The notes under the pieces: model-generated
What the model was told of the DNA's origin: nothing
Seen by the model: the letters and a program-made list of their open reading frames with translations, nothing else
Databases searched by the model: none
Shown here: positions 16,296-24,627 of the stretch, in pieces
Layout: each line of letters starts with the position of its first letter
How positions within the stretch are numbered: position 1 is the first letter of the stretch
Source of the DNA: Bin87 sp965204395
Lineage (GTDB): Bacteria; Chloroflexota; Dehalococcoidia; Lucifugimonadales; UBA3495
Assembly (NCBI GenBank): GCA_965204395.1
Contig: OZ241987.1
Span: 4,464,001-4,528,000 of the forward strand
Length of the DNA: 64,000 nt
Direction: 5' to 3'
Made by a program: the position numbers and the translations under genes

Positions 16296-17114
16296 ATGGT
16301 CGCTACCACCTACTCGTGCATTGAAGTCGAAACGGTCGCCCGCAACACGATGATGGGCCGCAACGAGGTTGAGACGCACATCGGCGTGATCACGTTGAAC
16401 CGCCCAGAGGTGTTGAACGCGTTGAACCTGCAACTGGTCCGCGAACTGGACCAGGCGATATCGGATTACGAGGCCGACGACAGCGTTGGCGCGGTGATCA
16501 TCACCGGGGCCGGGGAGCGGGCGTTTTCGGCGGGCGCCGACATCCATGAGAACCGCGAATTGTCGGATGAAGAACGGGCGGCCGGCCAGGCCGAGCGCTC
16601 CGAATATACCTGGCACCTGCACACCAGCAGCAAGCCCGTCATCGGGGCGGTCAATGGACTGTGCTACGGCGGCGGGACTGTGCTGGCGACCAGCCTGGAT
16701 TTCTTGGTGGGCTGCGAAAAGACCAGTTTCCGGTTCCTGGCAGTGAACTACGGGCAGATGAACGCCACTTGGAGTCTCCCGCAGTTGGTGGGCATCAACC
16801 GAGCCAAGGAACTGCTGTTGAGCGGGCGCGAGGTGTTCGCTGATGAGGCCTACCACATCGGCCTGATCAATCATCTGGTGCCATCCGAAGAGCTGATGGA
16901 TCGCACGCTGGATATTGCGGCCGGGATCGCCCGCAACCGGGTGCAGGGATTGGCGAACATCAAGCAGTTGCTCCATGAACACTCAGGACTGCCGATTGAA
17001 GAGCAGTACCGCAATGAAATCGAAGGACGCACTGATCGGTTCAAGGGTCTTTCGGTGGAAGAAGGGTTCTCGGACTTCCTGGCGAGGAAGGGCCGGAAAA
17101 CTCGGGGCGAGTAA
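16296..17114 (+). CDS. Enoyl-CoA hydratase/isomerase family protein
   Basis: Crotonase-fold enzyme of 272 aa. It contains ITLNRPEVLNALNLQLV, the oxyanion-hole segment ERAFSAGADIHE, the second oxyanion strand KPVIGAVNGLCYGGGTVLA, and the C-terminal trimerisation helices. The usual first catalytic Glu position after GGG is not clearly acidic (LATSLDFLVGCE), so the activity may be isomerase, hydrolase or decarboxylase rather than hydratase. GAGGACG precedes the ATG. It shares one base with the cupin gene (TAATG), implying co-translation and perhaps a common pathway. Confidence 0.88.
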   Translation: MVATTYSCIEVETVARNTMMGRNEVETHIGVITLNRPEVLNALNLQLVRELDQAISDYEADDSVGAVIITGAGERAFSAGADIHENRELSDEERAAGQAERSEYTWHLHTSSKPVIGAVNGLCYGGGTVLATSLDFLVGCEKTSFRFLAVNYGQMNATWSLPQLVGINRAKELLLSGREVFADEAYHIGLINHLVPSEELMDRTLDIAAGIARNRVQGLANIKQLLHEHSGLPIEEQYRNEIEGRTDRFKGLSVEEGFSDFLARKGRKTRGE

Positions 17115-17554
17115 TGCCCGATCCTGAACAACTGCCTTCTGTGCCGCCGTTGGGACGCCGTTCCGACGGCGTTATCTTGGCGCCCGACGGTTCCGAGGTT
17201 CGGCTTCTCCTGACAGAAGAGAATGCAGCGACGCGGTGCAGCGTGGTGGAGGTGAGTATTGGGCCGGGCGCGGTCAGCCGGGCGGTGCGTCACCGAGCGG
17301 TGGAAGAGGCGTGGTACGTGATAGAGGGCGCGGGCGAGGTCTGGCGTTGCCCGCCCGGAGAATCGATCGAGAGGACGCCACCGGTTGCCGTGGCCGTAGG
17401 GGACGCTCTGAGCATACCGACCGGGTGGGCGTTTCAGTTTCGCGCCGGGGAGGGCGTTGGTTTGCGCTTCATATGCGTAACCATGCCCCCGTGGCCCGGA
17501 ATGGATGAAGCAATAGAGATGGAGAAAGGCGGCCCGTGGCCGCCTACGCTGTAA
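17114..17554 (+). CDS. Cupin-domain protein
   Basis: Single-domain beta-barrel cupin, 146 aa. The first cupin motif is RAVRHRAVEEAWYVIEGAGE with the metal-ligand pattern partly kept (H and E). The second motif is GDALSIPTGWAFQFRAG, in which the ligand His is missing. That suggests a binding or regulatory role, or an altered metal site. It is coupled to the crotonase-family gene by a one-base overlap. The end HMPPW-like segment VTMPPWPGMDEA is typical of cupins associated with small-molecule metabolism. The ligand is unknown. Confidence 0.82.
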   Translation: MPDPEQLPSVPPLGRRSDGVILAPDGSEVRLLLTEENAATRCSVVEVSIGPGAVSRAVRHRAVEEAWYVIEGAGEVWRCPPGESIERTPPVAVAVGDALSIPTGWAFQFRAGEGVGLRFICVTMPPWPGMDEAIEMEKGGPWPPTL

Positions 17555-17575
17555 TGGTCGCCGCTGTCAACGGCA

Positions 17576-17594
17576 CCCCGGGCGCTACCCGGGG
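17576..17594. terminator. GC-rich 7-bp hairpin between convergent genes
   Basis: CCCCGGG and CCCGGGG pair around a five-base loop at the tail-to-tail junction of the cupin and small HTH genes. It overlaps the last codons of the HTH gene and has no T-run. It could end transcripts from both sides. Confidence 0.35.
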
Positions 17595-17821
17595 CGTCGG
17601 ACTTCGATAGTTTCGCCATCGGCGAGGGCGACGCGACGGTATTGGATTCCCATTTTCAGCATCCAGTAGCCCAACGTTGCCGGGCTCACTCCCAACTGCG
17701 AGGCCGCTCGGCTCATCCCCACGTCGTTGACCAAGTGCGGCACCAAGCTCTCCAAAGGTTGACCATGCTTTTCTTCCACACTACGCATTAACTTGGTCTT
17801 TCTAATTCGCTGCGTCGCCAT
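17585..17821 (-). CDS. Small helix-turn-helix protein
   Basis: A 78-aa basic protein. The stretch LESLVPHLVNDVGMSRAASQ followed by LGVSPATLGYWMLKMGI reads as a Fis-like/helix-turn-helix unit in which the recognition helix follows SPATL. The C-terminus GETIEVRRPG is a short strand. Similar very small HTH proteins occur as phage-derived regulators or as components beside restriction systems. It is isolated between convergent cupin and LLM genes. A possible regulated target is not apparent. Confidence 0.65.
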   Translation of the reverse strand: MATQRIRKTKLMRSVEEKHGQPLESLVPHLVNDVGMSRAASQLGVSPATLGYWMLKMGIQYRRVALADGETIEVRRPG

Positions 17822-18028
17822 ATTCCCTCTGCTTTTCGTATATTACCGGGCGGAGGCCGCACACTTTCGGGGCACTACCGATATTTTTGAGACTGCCTTC
17901 ATCTTACATGAACTAAAGGCTATCGGATATGGGATTGCCGCGCAACCTATGGCTATTTTTAGAAAATGCGTTAAATTCCATTTACCAATAGCCCCCGGAG
18001 TTATGCGCGATGGGCAAATTGCCTCAGA

Positions 18029-19123
18029 TCATGCCACCGCTGACCCGGTCAGATCCGATACCTGGGGCATAACCTTCTCGGCGAGCAAGCGGGTGGAGTG
18101 ATCCCAGGCTTCGTTGTTTTCCGACTGATCGTACACCAGCATCAGGAGACCGCCGAATCCGCCCACGTCCCCATACAGATTCCTGATTTTGCCGGCGACC
18201 GTATCCGGGGACCCGATGAGCCAGAGATGATCGGCCATGTATTCGATGTTGACCGCTTCATCCGGCACTTCGTCGTCGTGCTTGAACACCTTCATGAGGT
18301 CAAACTCGCGGAACAACGGCAGCAAATAGTCGTGCCACACTCTGCCCAGCATCCCGTTGAGGGCCAGATCGCGAGCCTCCTCGTCGGTGTCCGCCACATA
18401 CACGTCGCGGACGAGGCGCCAGTCGGAACGTGATGGCGTGCGGCCGGTACGTTCCGCTCCCTCCTCGATGGCCTCCCAGTGGCTGCGGCAGTAGTCGGCG
18501 TTCAAAGCCAGGCTCATGGGGATGAATCCCCGTTCGCCGGCGATCATCAGGGTGGGAGACTTGTAGCTAACGGATGCGACGCCGATGGGGGGATGGGGTT
18601 GCTGGTAGGGCCGGAGAAAGAACTCAAGGGTTCCGTACATGGGCTCCGGAATGCTCACGTTCCAGTATTTGCCCTTGTATTCGAAGGGACCGTCGTTCGC
18701 CCAGATCTTCAGGATGATGTCCAGAGATTCGCGGGTCATGTCGCGATGCTCGCCGTTGTTGCCATCCACGTCGAACAGAGCCCAATCGCTGGGCAATCCG
18801 CTGGCGCCCACACCAAAAAGGAACCTTCCCTGGGAGATGTGGTCGAGGTAGGCCACCCGGTGCGCCAACTCGGCAGGATGATGGAAGGGCAGCAGATGGG
18901 CACCGGAGCCGAGCTTGATGTTCTTGGTTTGCATCAAAGCCTGGGCGATTAGCAAGTCCGGCGCGGGTATGGGTTCCCAGGGAGAGGTGAAGTGCTCGCC
19001 GATCCAAGCCTCGTCGAAACCGAGTTCGTCGCACAGCTTGAGGTATTGCAAATCCCACTGATGGGCGTCGTAGATGTTCCGTTCCGGCGGATGGGACGGC
19101 ATCATAAACAGTCCGTACTTCAT
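18029..19123 (-). CDS. LLM-class flavin-dependent oxidoreductase (bacterial luciferase-like monooxygenase)
   Basis: TIM-barrel monooxygenase or F420/FMN-dependent oxidoreductase of 364 aa. Recognisable segments are DELGFDEAWIGEHFTSPWEP near the N-terminus, GSGAHLLPFHHPAELAHRVA, SQGRFLFGVGASG and IGSPDTVAGKIRNL. These enzymes use reduced flavin from a partner reductase to oxidise organic substrates such as alkanes, sulfonates or dibenzothiophene. The start was taken at the ATG at 19123 because GGAGGAGCC lies directly before it; the open frame extends further upstream without support. It is divergent from the FKBP gene. Expanded LLM families are characteristic of SAR202-type Chloroflexota. Confidence 0.88.
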   Translation of the reverse strand: MKYGLFMMPSHPPERNIYDAHQWDLQYLKLCDELGFDEAWIGEHFTSPWEPIPAPDLLIAQALMQTKNIKLGSGAHLLPFHHPAELAHRVAYLDHISQGRFLFGVGASGLPSDWALFDVDGNNGEHRDMTRESLDIILKIWANDGPFEYKGKYWNVSIPEPMYGTLEFFLRPYQQPHPPIGVASVSYKSPTLMIAGERGFIPMSLALNADYCRSHWEAIEEGAERTGRTPSRSDWRLVRDVYVADTDEEARDLALNGMLGRVWHDYLLPLFREFDLMKVFKHDDEVPDEAVNIEYMADHLWLIGSPDTVAGKIRNLYGDVGGFGGLLMLVYDQSENNEAWDHSTRLLAEKVMPQVSDLTGSAVA

Positions 19124-19212
19124 GGCTCCTCCGACGAACTCTGGCCGTGGCGAATGCAGCCCGGCGCGGTTCAAGCAGTACATTACCATAAATCGGGCCG
19201 CGTTGCGCCTCG

Positions 19213-19221
19213 TGCTATAGT
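19213..19221 (+). promoter_or_regulatory. Extended -10 TGCTATAGT for the FKBP gene
   Basis: TG-C-TATAGT ends 29 bases before the TTG start at 19251, in the divergent region shared with the LLM oxidoreductase. It is the same extended -10 type as that of rpsB, coxG-like and tRNA-Leu. Confidence 0.5.
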
Positions 19222-19250
19222 GGCGCATCCATTCCGGCAAAGGACGAAAG

Positions 19251-19688
19251 TTGACTACTGCACAGACGGGCAACCGAGTACGGGTCCACTACACGGGCCG
19301 ACTAGACGATGGGGAGGTATTCGACTCCTCCGAAGGCGGGACGCCGCTGTCTTTCACCATAGGCAACGGCCAGGTGATACCCGGATTCGAGAACGGCGTG
19401 CTGGGCATGGCGCCTGGGGACACCAAAACCGTCCACATACCATGCGCGGACGCTTATGGCGAGCGACACAGCGACGGCGTGATGGAAGTGCCGCGAGGCG
19501 AATTTCCGCCGGCAATGCCGCTGGAGGTCGGCTCGTCGGTCCAAGGTCAGCAAAGCAGCGGCCAGACGGTGACCTTCACCATTATGGCAGTCACAGAAGA
19601 ATCGGTTACGCTGGACGCCAATCACCCGTTGGCCGGGAAAGACCTCACTTTCGACCTAACACTGGTTTCGATAGAGAGCGAGGGCTAG
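19251..19688 (+). CDS. FKBP-type peptidyl-prolyl cis-trans isomerase, SlyD-like
   Basis: The 145-aa isomerase has the FKBP core GNRVRVHYTGRLDDGEVFDS, then PLSFTIGNGQVIPGFENGVL with the inserted IF (chaperone) domain typical of SlyD. ANHPLAGKDLTFDLTLVSI ends the fold. It lacks the His-rich metal-binding tail of E. coli SlyD. The role is general proline isomerisation and folding assistance in the cytoplasm. The start is TTG at 19251 with AGGACG six bases upstream; no ATG precedes the conserved region. Confidence 0.92.
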   Translation: MTTAQTGNRVRVHYTGRLDDGEVFDSSEGGTPLSFTIGNGQVIPGFENGVLGMAPGDTKTVHIPCADAYGERHSDGVMEVPRGEFPPAMPLEVGSSVQGQQSSGQTVTFTIMAVTEESVTLDANHPLAGKDLTFDLTLVSIESEG

Positions 19689-19730
19689 GAGGCCCGCTGG
19701 GAGTCTCCGTTACAGCCAGGACAGTCGCGG

Positions 19731-20546
19731 TTACAAACGCACTTGCTGGGCCAGCGTCTGGTAGGTAACCGGGGAGGTTGCCACCAGGCCGGCGTCCACG
19801 GGCAGCACCACGCCGTTGATCCAACGCGCCTCGTCGCTGGCGAGAAATAGGGCAGCGTTGCCGACGTCCCACGCGGTTCCCTCGGTACGCAGGGGAGCGG
19901 CGTTGCTGCGGATCTGCCGCAGGTCGTCGTCCATGCGGGGCGCGACCATTGGCGTGTACACCAGGCCCGGCGCGATGCAGTTGGTGCGGATGCCGTCGGG
20001 CCCGTGGTCGGCGGCCATGGAAATGGTCAAGCCGATGACGGCAGCTTTTGACGCGGTATAGGGCGTGCTGCTGTGGGCGCGCAGGCCGGCGATGGACGAG
20101 ATGTTGATGATGGAACCGCCGCCGGTCTTGATCATTTCGGGGATGGCGAATTTGCTGGCCAACACGATGCTTTTGACGTTGATGGCCATGACGCGATCCC
20201 ACGCATCCTCGGCGATCTCGACGACGGTGCCCCGATGGGATATGCCGACGTTGTTGTCCAGTATGTCCAGGCGACCGTAGCGCTCGATGCAGGCGGCCAC
20301 CATGCGCTCGCAGTCGCCGGAATTGGTCACATCGGCCTGGATTGTGGAGGCCTCGCCGCCCTCCGATTCGATGAGTTCCAACGTCTCTTTGGCCCTCCCT
20401 TCGTCCAGGTCGGAGAGCAGTACCTTGGCGCCCTCCCGGGCGAATAACGTCGCAGCAGCCCGTCCGTTGCCTACACCGGGGCCGCTGGTTCCGGCGCCGG
20501 TGACGATGGCTACTTTTCCTTCCAGTCTGGGGCTGCGTTCGGGCAC
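19731..20546 (-). CDS. Short-chain dehydrogenase/reductase
   Basis: Classical SDR, 271 aa, with an NAD(P)-binding VTGAGTSGPGVGNGRAAA, an NNVGIS motif, catalytic SSIAGLRAHSSTPYTASKAA (Ser, YxxxK) and the C-terminal GTAWDVGNAALFLAS. The glycine motif is longer than usual (TGAGTSGPGVG), as in a subgroup of Chloroflexota and Actinobacteria SDRs. Asp at the end of the second strand (LSDLDEG) favours NAD. The substrate is not predictable. It is convergent with the FKBP gene and 28 bases from the membrane-protein gene read in the same direction. Confidence 0.88.
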   Translation of the reverse strand: MPERSPRLEGKVAIVTGAGTSGPGVGNGRAAATLFAREGAKVLLSDLDEGRAKETLELIESEGGEASTIQADVTNSGDCERMVAACIERYGRLDILDNNVGISHRGTVVEIAEDAWDRVMAINVKSIVLASKFAIPEMIKTGGGSIINISSIAGLRAHSSTPYTASKAAVIGLTISMAADHGPDGIRTNCIAPGLVYTPMVAPRMDDDLRQIRSNAAPLRTEGTAWDVGNAALFLASDEARWINGVVLPVDAGLVATSPVTYQTLAQQVRL

Positions 20547-20574
20547 AGTGCTGTCCTCCGGGTTGGTTTCGGGG

Positions 20575-22140
20575 CTATTCAGAGATGGGTCTGGAGATTA
20601 TCCACAGGCTCGCGCAAGTGTAGCACACCATCAAAACGAGCATGGGCGCCTGGCTGATCAGGGCGGCACGGCGATCAGGGAACAACCGGACCGCCTGGAC
20701 GTGTGCCAGATAAACGCCAGCGATATGGCCCACCACGATGGCCGAAATGGAAAAGTACCAGATGAATACCGGGGACAGTATTCCGATGTTGATGATTGCG
20801 TCCGCAGTGCCGAACAGGTCCCATCCCCAACCGAAAGGATCGGAGGCCAAGACTATGAACCGCTGGCCGTTGATCAGCAGAAAGCCCAGGAAATGCGCGT
20901 AGTGATATGCCAGGGCGATGGGTAGCAGGGAAAACACAAAAGCCCGCGCCAAATTCCCGACATCAGGCGGGTCGGCGGTGTATGGGCTGGTCAGCGCCAT
21001 CATCGCGCGGCAGGTGGCGACGTACAGGATACCGAACACGATGGGCAAACCCACCACCCCAACGAGATTCGCCAAGTAACTGCCATTCCTGGGGAACTGC
21101 AGCAAGAATTGGGTGCTGAATATTACCCATTCCGGCGTAGCCGAGAGCCCGTCGAAAGATACGGTGGACAACAGCAGGATCACGAAACATACGGCAGCCG
21201 GCGTCACATCGCCCAGTCGGTTGAGGCCCACGCAGAACGGACGCAGGTTGAATTCGCGTTCCGACGGTTCGGCGAGGTTGTAGCGCTCGTAACAATCGAC
21301 CCAATCATGGCCCTCTGTGGCGCAACGGCCGTCGGTGGAACAATCAGCGTAATTCGAGGCTGAAACCCGAGTCTCGGTAATCGAGAACCGAGACATGAAC
21401 CCATAGACGACGGTGAAGCCCTCAGCGTTTCTCAACCAGGTGTCGCGCCCAAACAGGTACATGCCGGCTAAATTGTAGAGGGTGTATCCGACGAGGATCC
21501 AACCAAGAGCGCGGGGTCCGGCGGCGCCGGCAATCACGGTCTCGAGGATGGCGAATCCCGCGAAAACCAACAGTGCCGGCCACTGGCCCCAGCGTTCGGG
21601 GTATGGGAGATGGCGGCTCAGGGTTTGGCCCGGAGCGAATGTGTCCGTAACCGTTTCGGCGAACCCCCACGCCACCTTCCACGGATTGACCAACGCCCAC
21701 AGGTTGCCGAAGAGGGCGGTGAAAAAACTCAGTCCAACCCAGAATCCAACGTACAGGGCCGCCGGAGCAGGATTCAAGGCGGCGCGTTCCGTGCCAATCA
21801 ACCCTCCGATGATGACATAGGCAGTGAGCAACACAGAGAAAAATTGCAACGGCGCGGTGATCACGGGTGTAGAGAGCAGCCGGCCGACGACGGGCGCTCG
21901 GAGCAGGTTGTAGCGCGGGTAGGATCGGTGGATGGCATCACCGCGCAGGAACACGGCGACGACCAGGAACGACAGAGCGACCGCCGCTGCGCCGGCGATC
22001 ACGAACAAAGACAACGGCAACGGTAAGTCGTACCGCTCGCCAAACCCGTGAGCGAAAGTCGGCCTCAAAAACAGAACCGTCGCCAGGACGGACGACAAAG
22101 CCGCCGCGGAAAACGCGATAACACCTCGCCTCAGGGTCAT
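20575..22140 (-). CDS. Polytopic membrane protein of unknown function
   Basis: A 521-aa integral membrane protein with about 12 hydrophobic segments. It begins with a cleavable-looking or anchoring helix and then has ERYDLPLPLSLFVIAGAAAV. A soluble-looking loop around residues 265-310 carries several Cys (ASNYADCSTDGRCATEGHDW). Family members are known only as conserved hypothetical membrane proteins. It overlaps the FixH-like gene upstream by four bases (ATGA), so the pair is co-translated. Many His and Trp residues lie in the membrane part, so a redox, heme or copper link is possible but not shown. Confidence 0.75.
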   Translation of the reverse strand: MTLRRGVIAFSAAALSSVLATVLFLRPTFAHGFGERYDLPLPLSLFVIAGAAAVALSFLVVAVFLRGDAIHRSYPRYNLLRAPVVGRLLSTPVITAPLQFFSVLLTAYVIIGGLIGTERAALNPAPAALYVGFWVGLSFFTALFGNLWALVNPWKVAWGFAETVTDTFAPGQTLSRHLPYPERWGQWPALLVFAGFAILETVIAGAAGPRALGWILVGYTLYNLAGMYLFGRDTWLRNAEGFTVVYGFMSRFSITETRVSASNYADCSTDGRCATEGHDWVDCYERYNLAEPSEREFNLRPFCVGLNRLGDVTPAAVCFVILLLSTVSFDGLSATPEWVIFSTQFLLQFPRNGSYLANLVGVVGLPIVFGILYVATCRAMMALTSPYTADPPDVGNLARAFVFSLLPIALAYHYAHFLGFLLINGQRFIVLASDPFGWGWDLFGTADAIINIGILSPVFIWYFSISAIVVGHIAGVYLAHVQAVRLFPDRRAALISQAPMLVLMVCYTCASLWIISRPISE

Positions 22141-22724
22141 CGCTCACCTCGCCGGCGTTGCAGGGTCAGCCAAGTCCAGATGCCCACGGCGAATATCGCC
22201 ACCAAAACCGCGGTAATCCAGATCCACTGGACCTGCGGCCGAGGTTCCTCCACATCCAGGTTGAGCGAAAAGACTTCGTCGCCCATGTCGGACGACACTG
22301 ACAAAGTCACGTCCCACGGTCCTACGACGGTAAAGGGTACATCGATCTCGAAATATCGCAGCGTCTGCTCGTTGAGCACCAACCGGGGACCGATATCGGA
22401 GGTACCGGGTGGCCCTGTGGCGGCGAAGTACAGGTCGACGTCGGTGTCCCTGAGCAGGCTTTCGTCATCGGAATCGAATACCTGGATCGCCAGATGGGTT
22501 TGCGGTGTCACGGGGCGGGCGGGAATAATGCCCACGATCAAGCGGTATGGTCCCTGGGTCCGGTCCATGATGATGGTGGATGCGCCATTGGCGTGGACGC
22601 TCTGTAGACACGGGGGGGTTATGATCGCAAGGATAACCAGGGCGAGGGCGACTGCCGAAAGCGCTGCCGCCGTATATGTGGCGACCGGTATCCGACCCCT
22701 CAAGCCAGTCGAAAAGGATTGCAC
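22137..22724 (-). CDS. FixH/CopC-like membrane-anchored domain protein
   Basis: The 195-aa protein has an N-terminal membrane helix (about residues 15-38), an extracytoplasmic beta-rich domain, and a second helix (about 165-187) ending in a basic tail. GPYRLIVGIIPARP, VDLYFAATGPPGTSDIG and VPFTVVGPWDVTLSVSS resemble the FixH/YtkA or CopC-type immunoglobulin-like fold, which often serves metal transport or oxidase assembly. It is directly coupled to the large membrane protein, with which it probably acts. The substrate is unknown. Confidence 0.68.
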   Translation of the reverse strand: MQSFSTGLRGRIPVATYTAAALSAVALALVILAIITPPCLQSVHANGASTIIMDRTQGPYRLIVGIIPARPVTPQTHLAIQVFDSDDESLLRDTDVDLYFAATGPPGTSDIGPRLVLNEQTLRYFEIDVPFTVVGPWDVTLSVSSDMGDEVFSLNLDVEEPRPQVQWIWITAVLVAIFAVGIWTWLTLQRRRGER

Positions 22725-22923
22725 TTATCACCCGCCAAATTGAATCGGCGGCACGATACCACAAGGGATTTTTGCCATCAATGATGGAATCCGTCCACGT
22801 CACGTTGGAGGGGCAGGATATTCGATACCAACTCCGTCGGTATTCGCCCCAACTTGACGCTAATGGTACGCCAGAATACACTTTAAGGCACAAACGCTCC
22901 AGCGAGGAGCGACCAGAGGTTCC

Positions 22924-24597
22924 ATCATCGCTATACAACAGGTCAATGGCAACCCGGCATTCAGTGAAGACGTAGCATTATTCATAGACTGGGAGAACTT
23001 CAAGATCAGCCTGGCGGTGCGGGGAAGAACCCCCAACGTATCCGCCCTAAAGGAAGAAGTCTCCAATCACGGCCGGGTGGTGGTAGGCAAGGCCTACGCA
23101 GACTGGGTAACGCGCGCCCCCGAACTCAAAGGCGCCAGCCAGTTCATCCAGGATCCCCCTTCTCTCTATGCGGCCGGCATCGAACCGGTCTATGTGCCGA
23201 CTCGTCTGCCACCCGGCGGTTCGTATGGATCCGGTCGGACGATTGCGGTCAAAAACAGCGTCGACGTAAAAATGACGGCGGACTGCATAGACACGGCGCA
23301 CAACTTCCCCAACATCAACACCTTCGTATTGGTTTCCGGCGATTCGGATTTTATCCACGTCATCAACTCGTTGCGGGCAGTTGGCAAGCGAGTCTTGGTG
23401 GTTGGGGTTTCGTGGGCTACGTCCCGTCGCATGGCAGACCATGTAGACGGCCTGATCTTCTATGATTCGGACGTCGATCCGATAGACGTTGAACCCGCTC
23501 CGCATCGCGGTCCGTATCAAAGGAGTCGACAGCCGGCGCCGGCGCAACTCAGCAACCCCGGTCGCCATCAATTGCCGGAAGTGATCCGAGCTATCGAAGA
23601 CGTGATTCGCACCGAACGAGCGGCTGGACACACGCTGCTGCTGACCTCGTTGAAGCAGCGCCTGGTGCGCCGTATCGCAGGGTTCGACGAGCGCAAGCTT
23701 GGCTTCTCTGGCTTCAAAAAGCTTATGCTGCGAGTCGCGGAGGAAGGGAATATCAAGATCCGGAGCGTCGATCTGGTGGACTGGATTCTGATGGCCGACG
23801 AACCGGACCCCGTACCGCAAATCAGGGTCGACGACGACCAGCCAGAGGAGTTCGAGGAAGAAACAGCAGCCCGAGCGGACGATCGGGATGCCGACGACGG
23901 GATCACCGGGGAAGCAGAGGAACACGCTACCGACTTCTCCGAATACGATTCCGCCGCCGTTGTTCCTAGTGAGCCGGCACCGGAGGAACCCGAAATCCGG
24001 GTGGATGAACGCCCGAGACGTGCGGCTCCCGTTCGACCCCGGGGCCCCGACTATCATGCCCTGCTGTCCGAGGAGATAGGAAAGCTGGACCTGCCGGAGT
24101 CGGACGATATTGCTGGTGACGCGAGTCGGATCGCCGATCTGGTCGCCATGGGGCACACGCTGGAAGAGCGTGACGGTTCCGACCACGTCATGTTCAATGC
24201 CCTGTGCAGCGAGATCAGTGAAGCGCTAACGGCTGGCATCGAAGCCGAAGACGGGCACATCGTGTCCGGCTGGGGAGACAACAACTCGCGAGCCTATGTC
24301 ATACGGCTGATCCGCAGCCTGGCCTCCAACGAGGTTTTCCAGTACCGCAACGTCAGCGTGCGGGATCCCGAGACCAACCGAATGCGGCGACGGCGCGTGT
24401 TCGGGCTGAACCGGGAGAGTCCGGTGGTTGGGGTGGCCTTGGCGCTGCGCCTGGGTCTGCCGTACGAGTCGGCTGCTCCGGACAACGTGGGGATCAACGA
24501 CGCCCTGGCCACACCGGCCTTGGAAGAGCATGGCTCGGCGGAGGCTGCGCACGCGCAGTCGGCCGAGGACGCGGAGGCCGCGGTCATCTTTTCCTAA
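22924..24597 (+). CDS. NYN-domain (LabA-like PIN) and OST-HTH/LOTUS protein; start codon not canonical
   Basis: The conserved NYN ribonuclease N-terminus DVALFIDWENFKISLAV begins at 22969. The frame is open back to a TAA at 22861, but it contains no ATG, GTG or TTG before GTG 23017, which would delete the motif. ATC codons at 22924/22927 after CAGAGG, or ATA at 22933, are possible starts; a one-base error is the alternative. The catalytic Asp pattern continues with VDVKMTADCIDTA and VLVSGDSDF. An OST-HTH/LOTUS RNA-binding domain follows (LPEVIRAIEDVIRTERAAGH ... FSGFKKLMLRVAEEG). After an acidic linker comes a second helical domain, LVAMGHTLEERDGSDHV. Probable RNA-processing protein. Confidence 0.8.
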   Translation: MIAIQQVNGNPAFSEDVALFIDWENFKISLAVRGRTPNVSALKEEVSNHGRVVVGKAYADWVTRAPELKGASQFIQDPPSLYAAGIEPVYVPTRLPPGGSYGSGRTIAVKNSVDVKMTADCIDTAHNFPNINTFVLVSGDSDFIHVINSLRAVGKRVLVVGVSWATSRRMADHVDGLIFYDSDVDPIDVEPAPHRGPYQRSRQPAPAQLSNPGRHQLPEVIRAIEDVIRTERAAGHTLLLTSLKQRLVRRIAGFDERKLGFSGFKKLMLRVAEEGNIKIRSVDLVDWILMADEPDPVPQIRVDDDQPEEFEEETAARADDRDADDGITGEAEEHATDFSEYDSAAVVPSEPAPEEPEIRVDERPRRAAPVRPRGPDYHALLSEEIGKLDLPESDDIAGDASRIADLVAMGHTLEERDGSDHVMFNALCSEISEALTAGIEAEDGHIVSGWGDNNSRAYVIRLIRSLASNEVFQYRNVSVRDPETNRMRRRRVFGLNRESPVVGVALALRLGLPYESAAPDNVGINDALATPALEEHGSAEAAHAQSAEDAEAAVIFS

Positions 24598-24627
24598 GCG
24601 GTATCCGGCTGGGGCTTCGAGTGTCCT

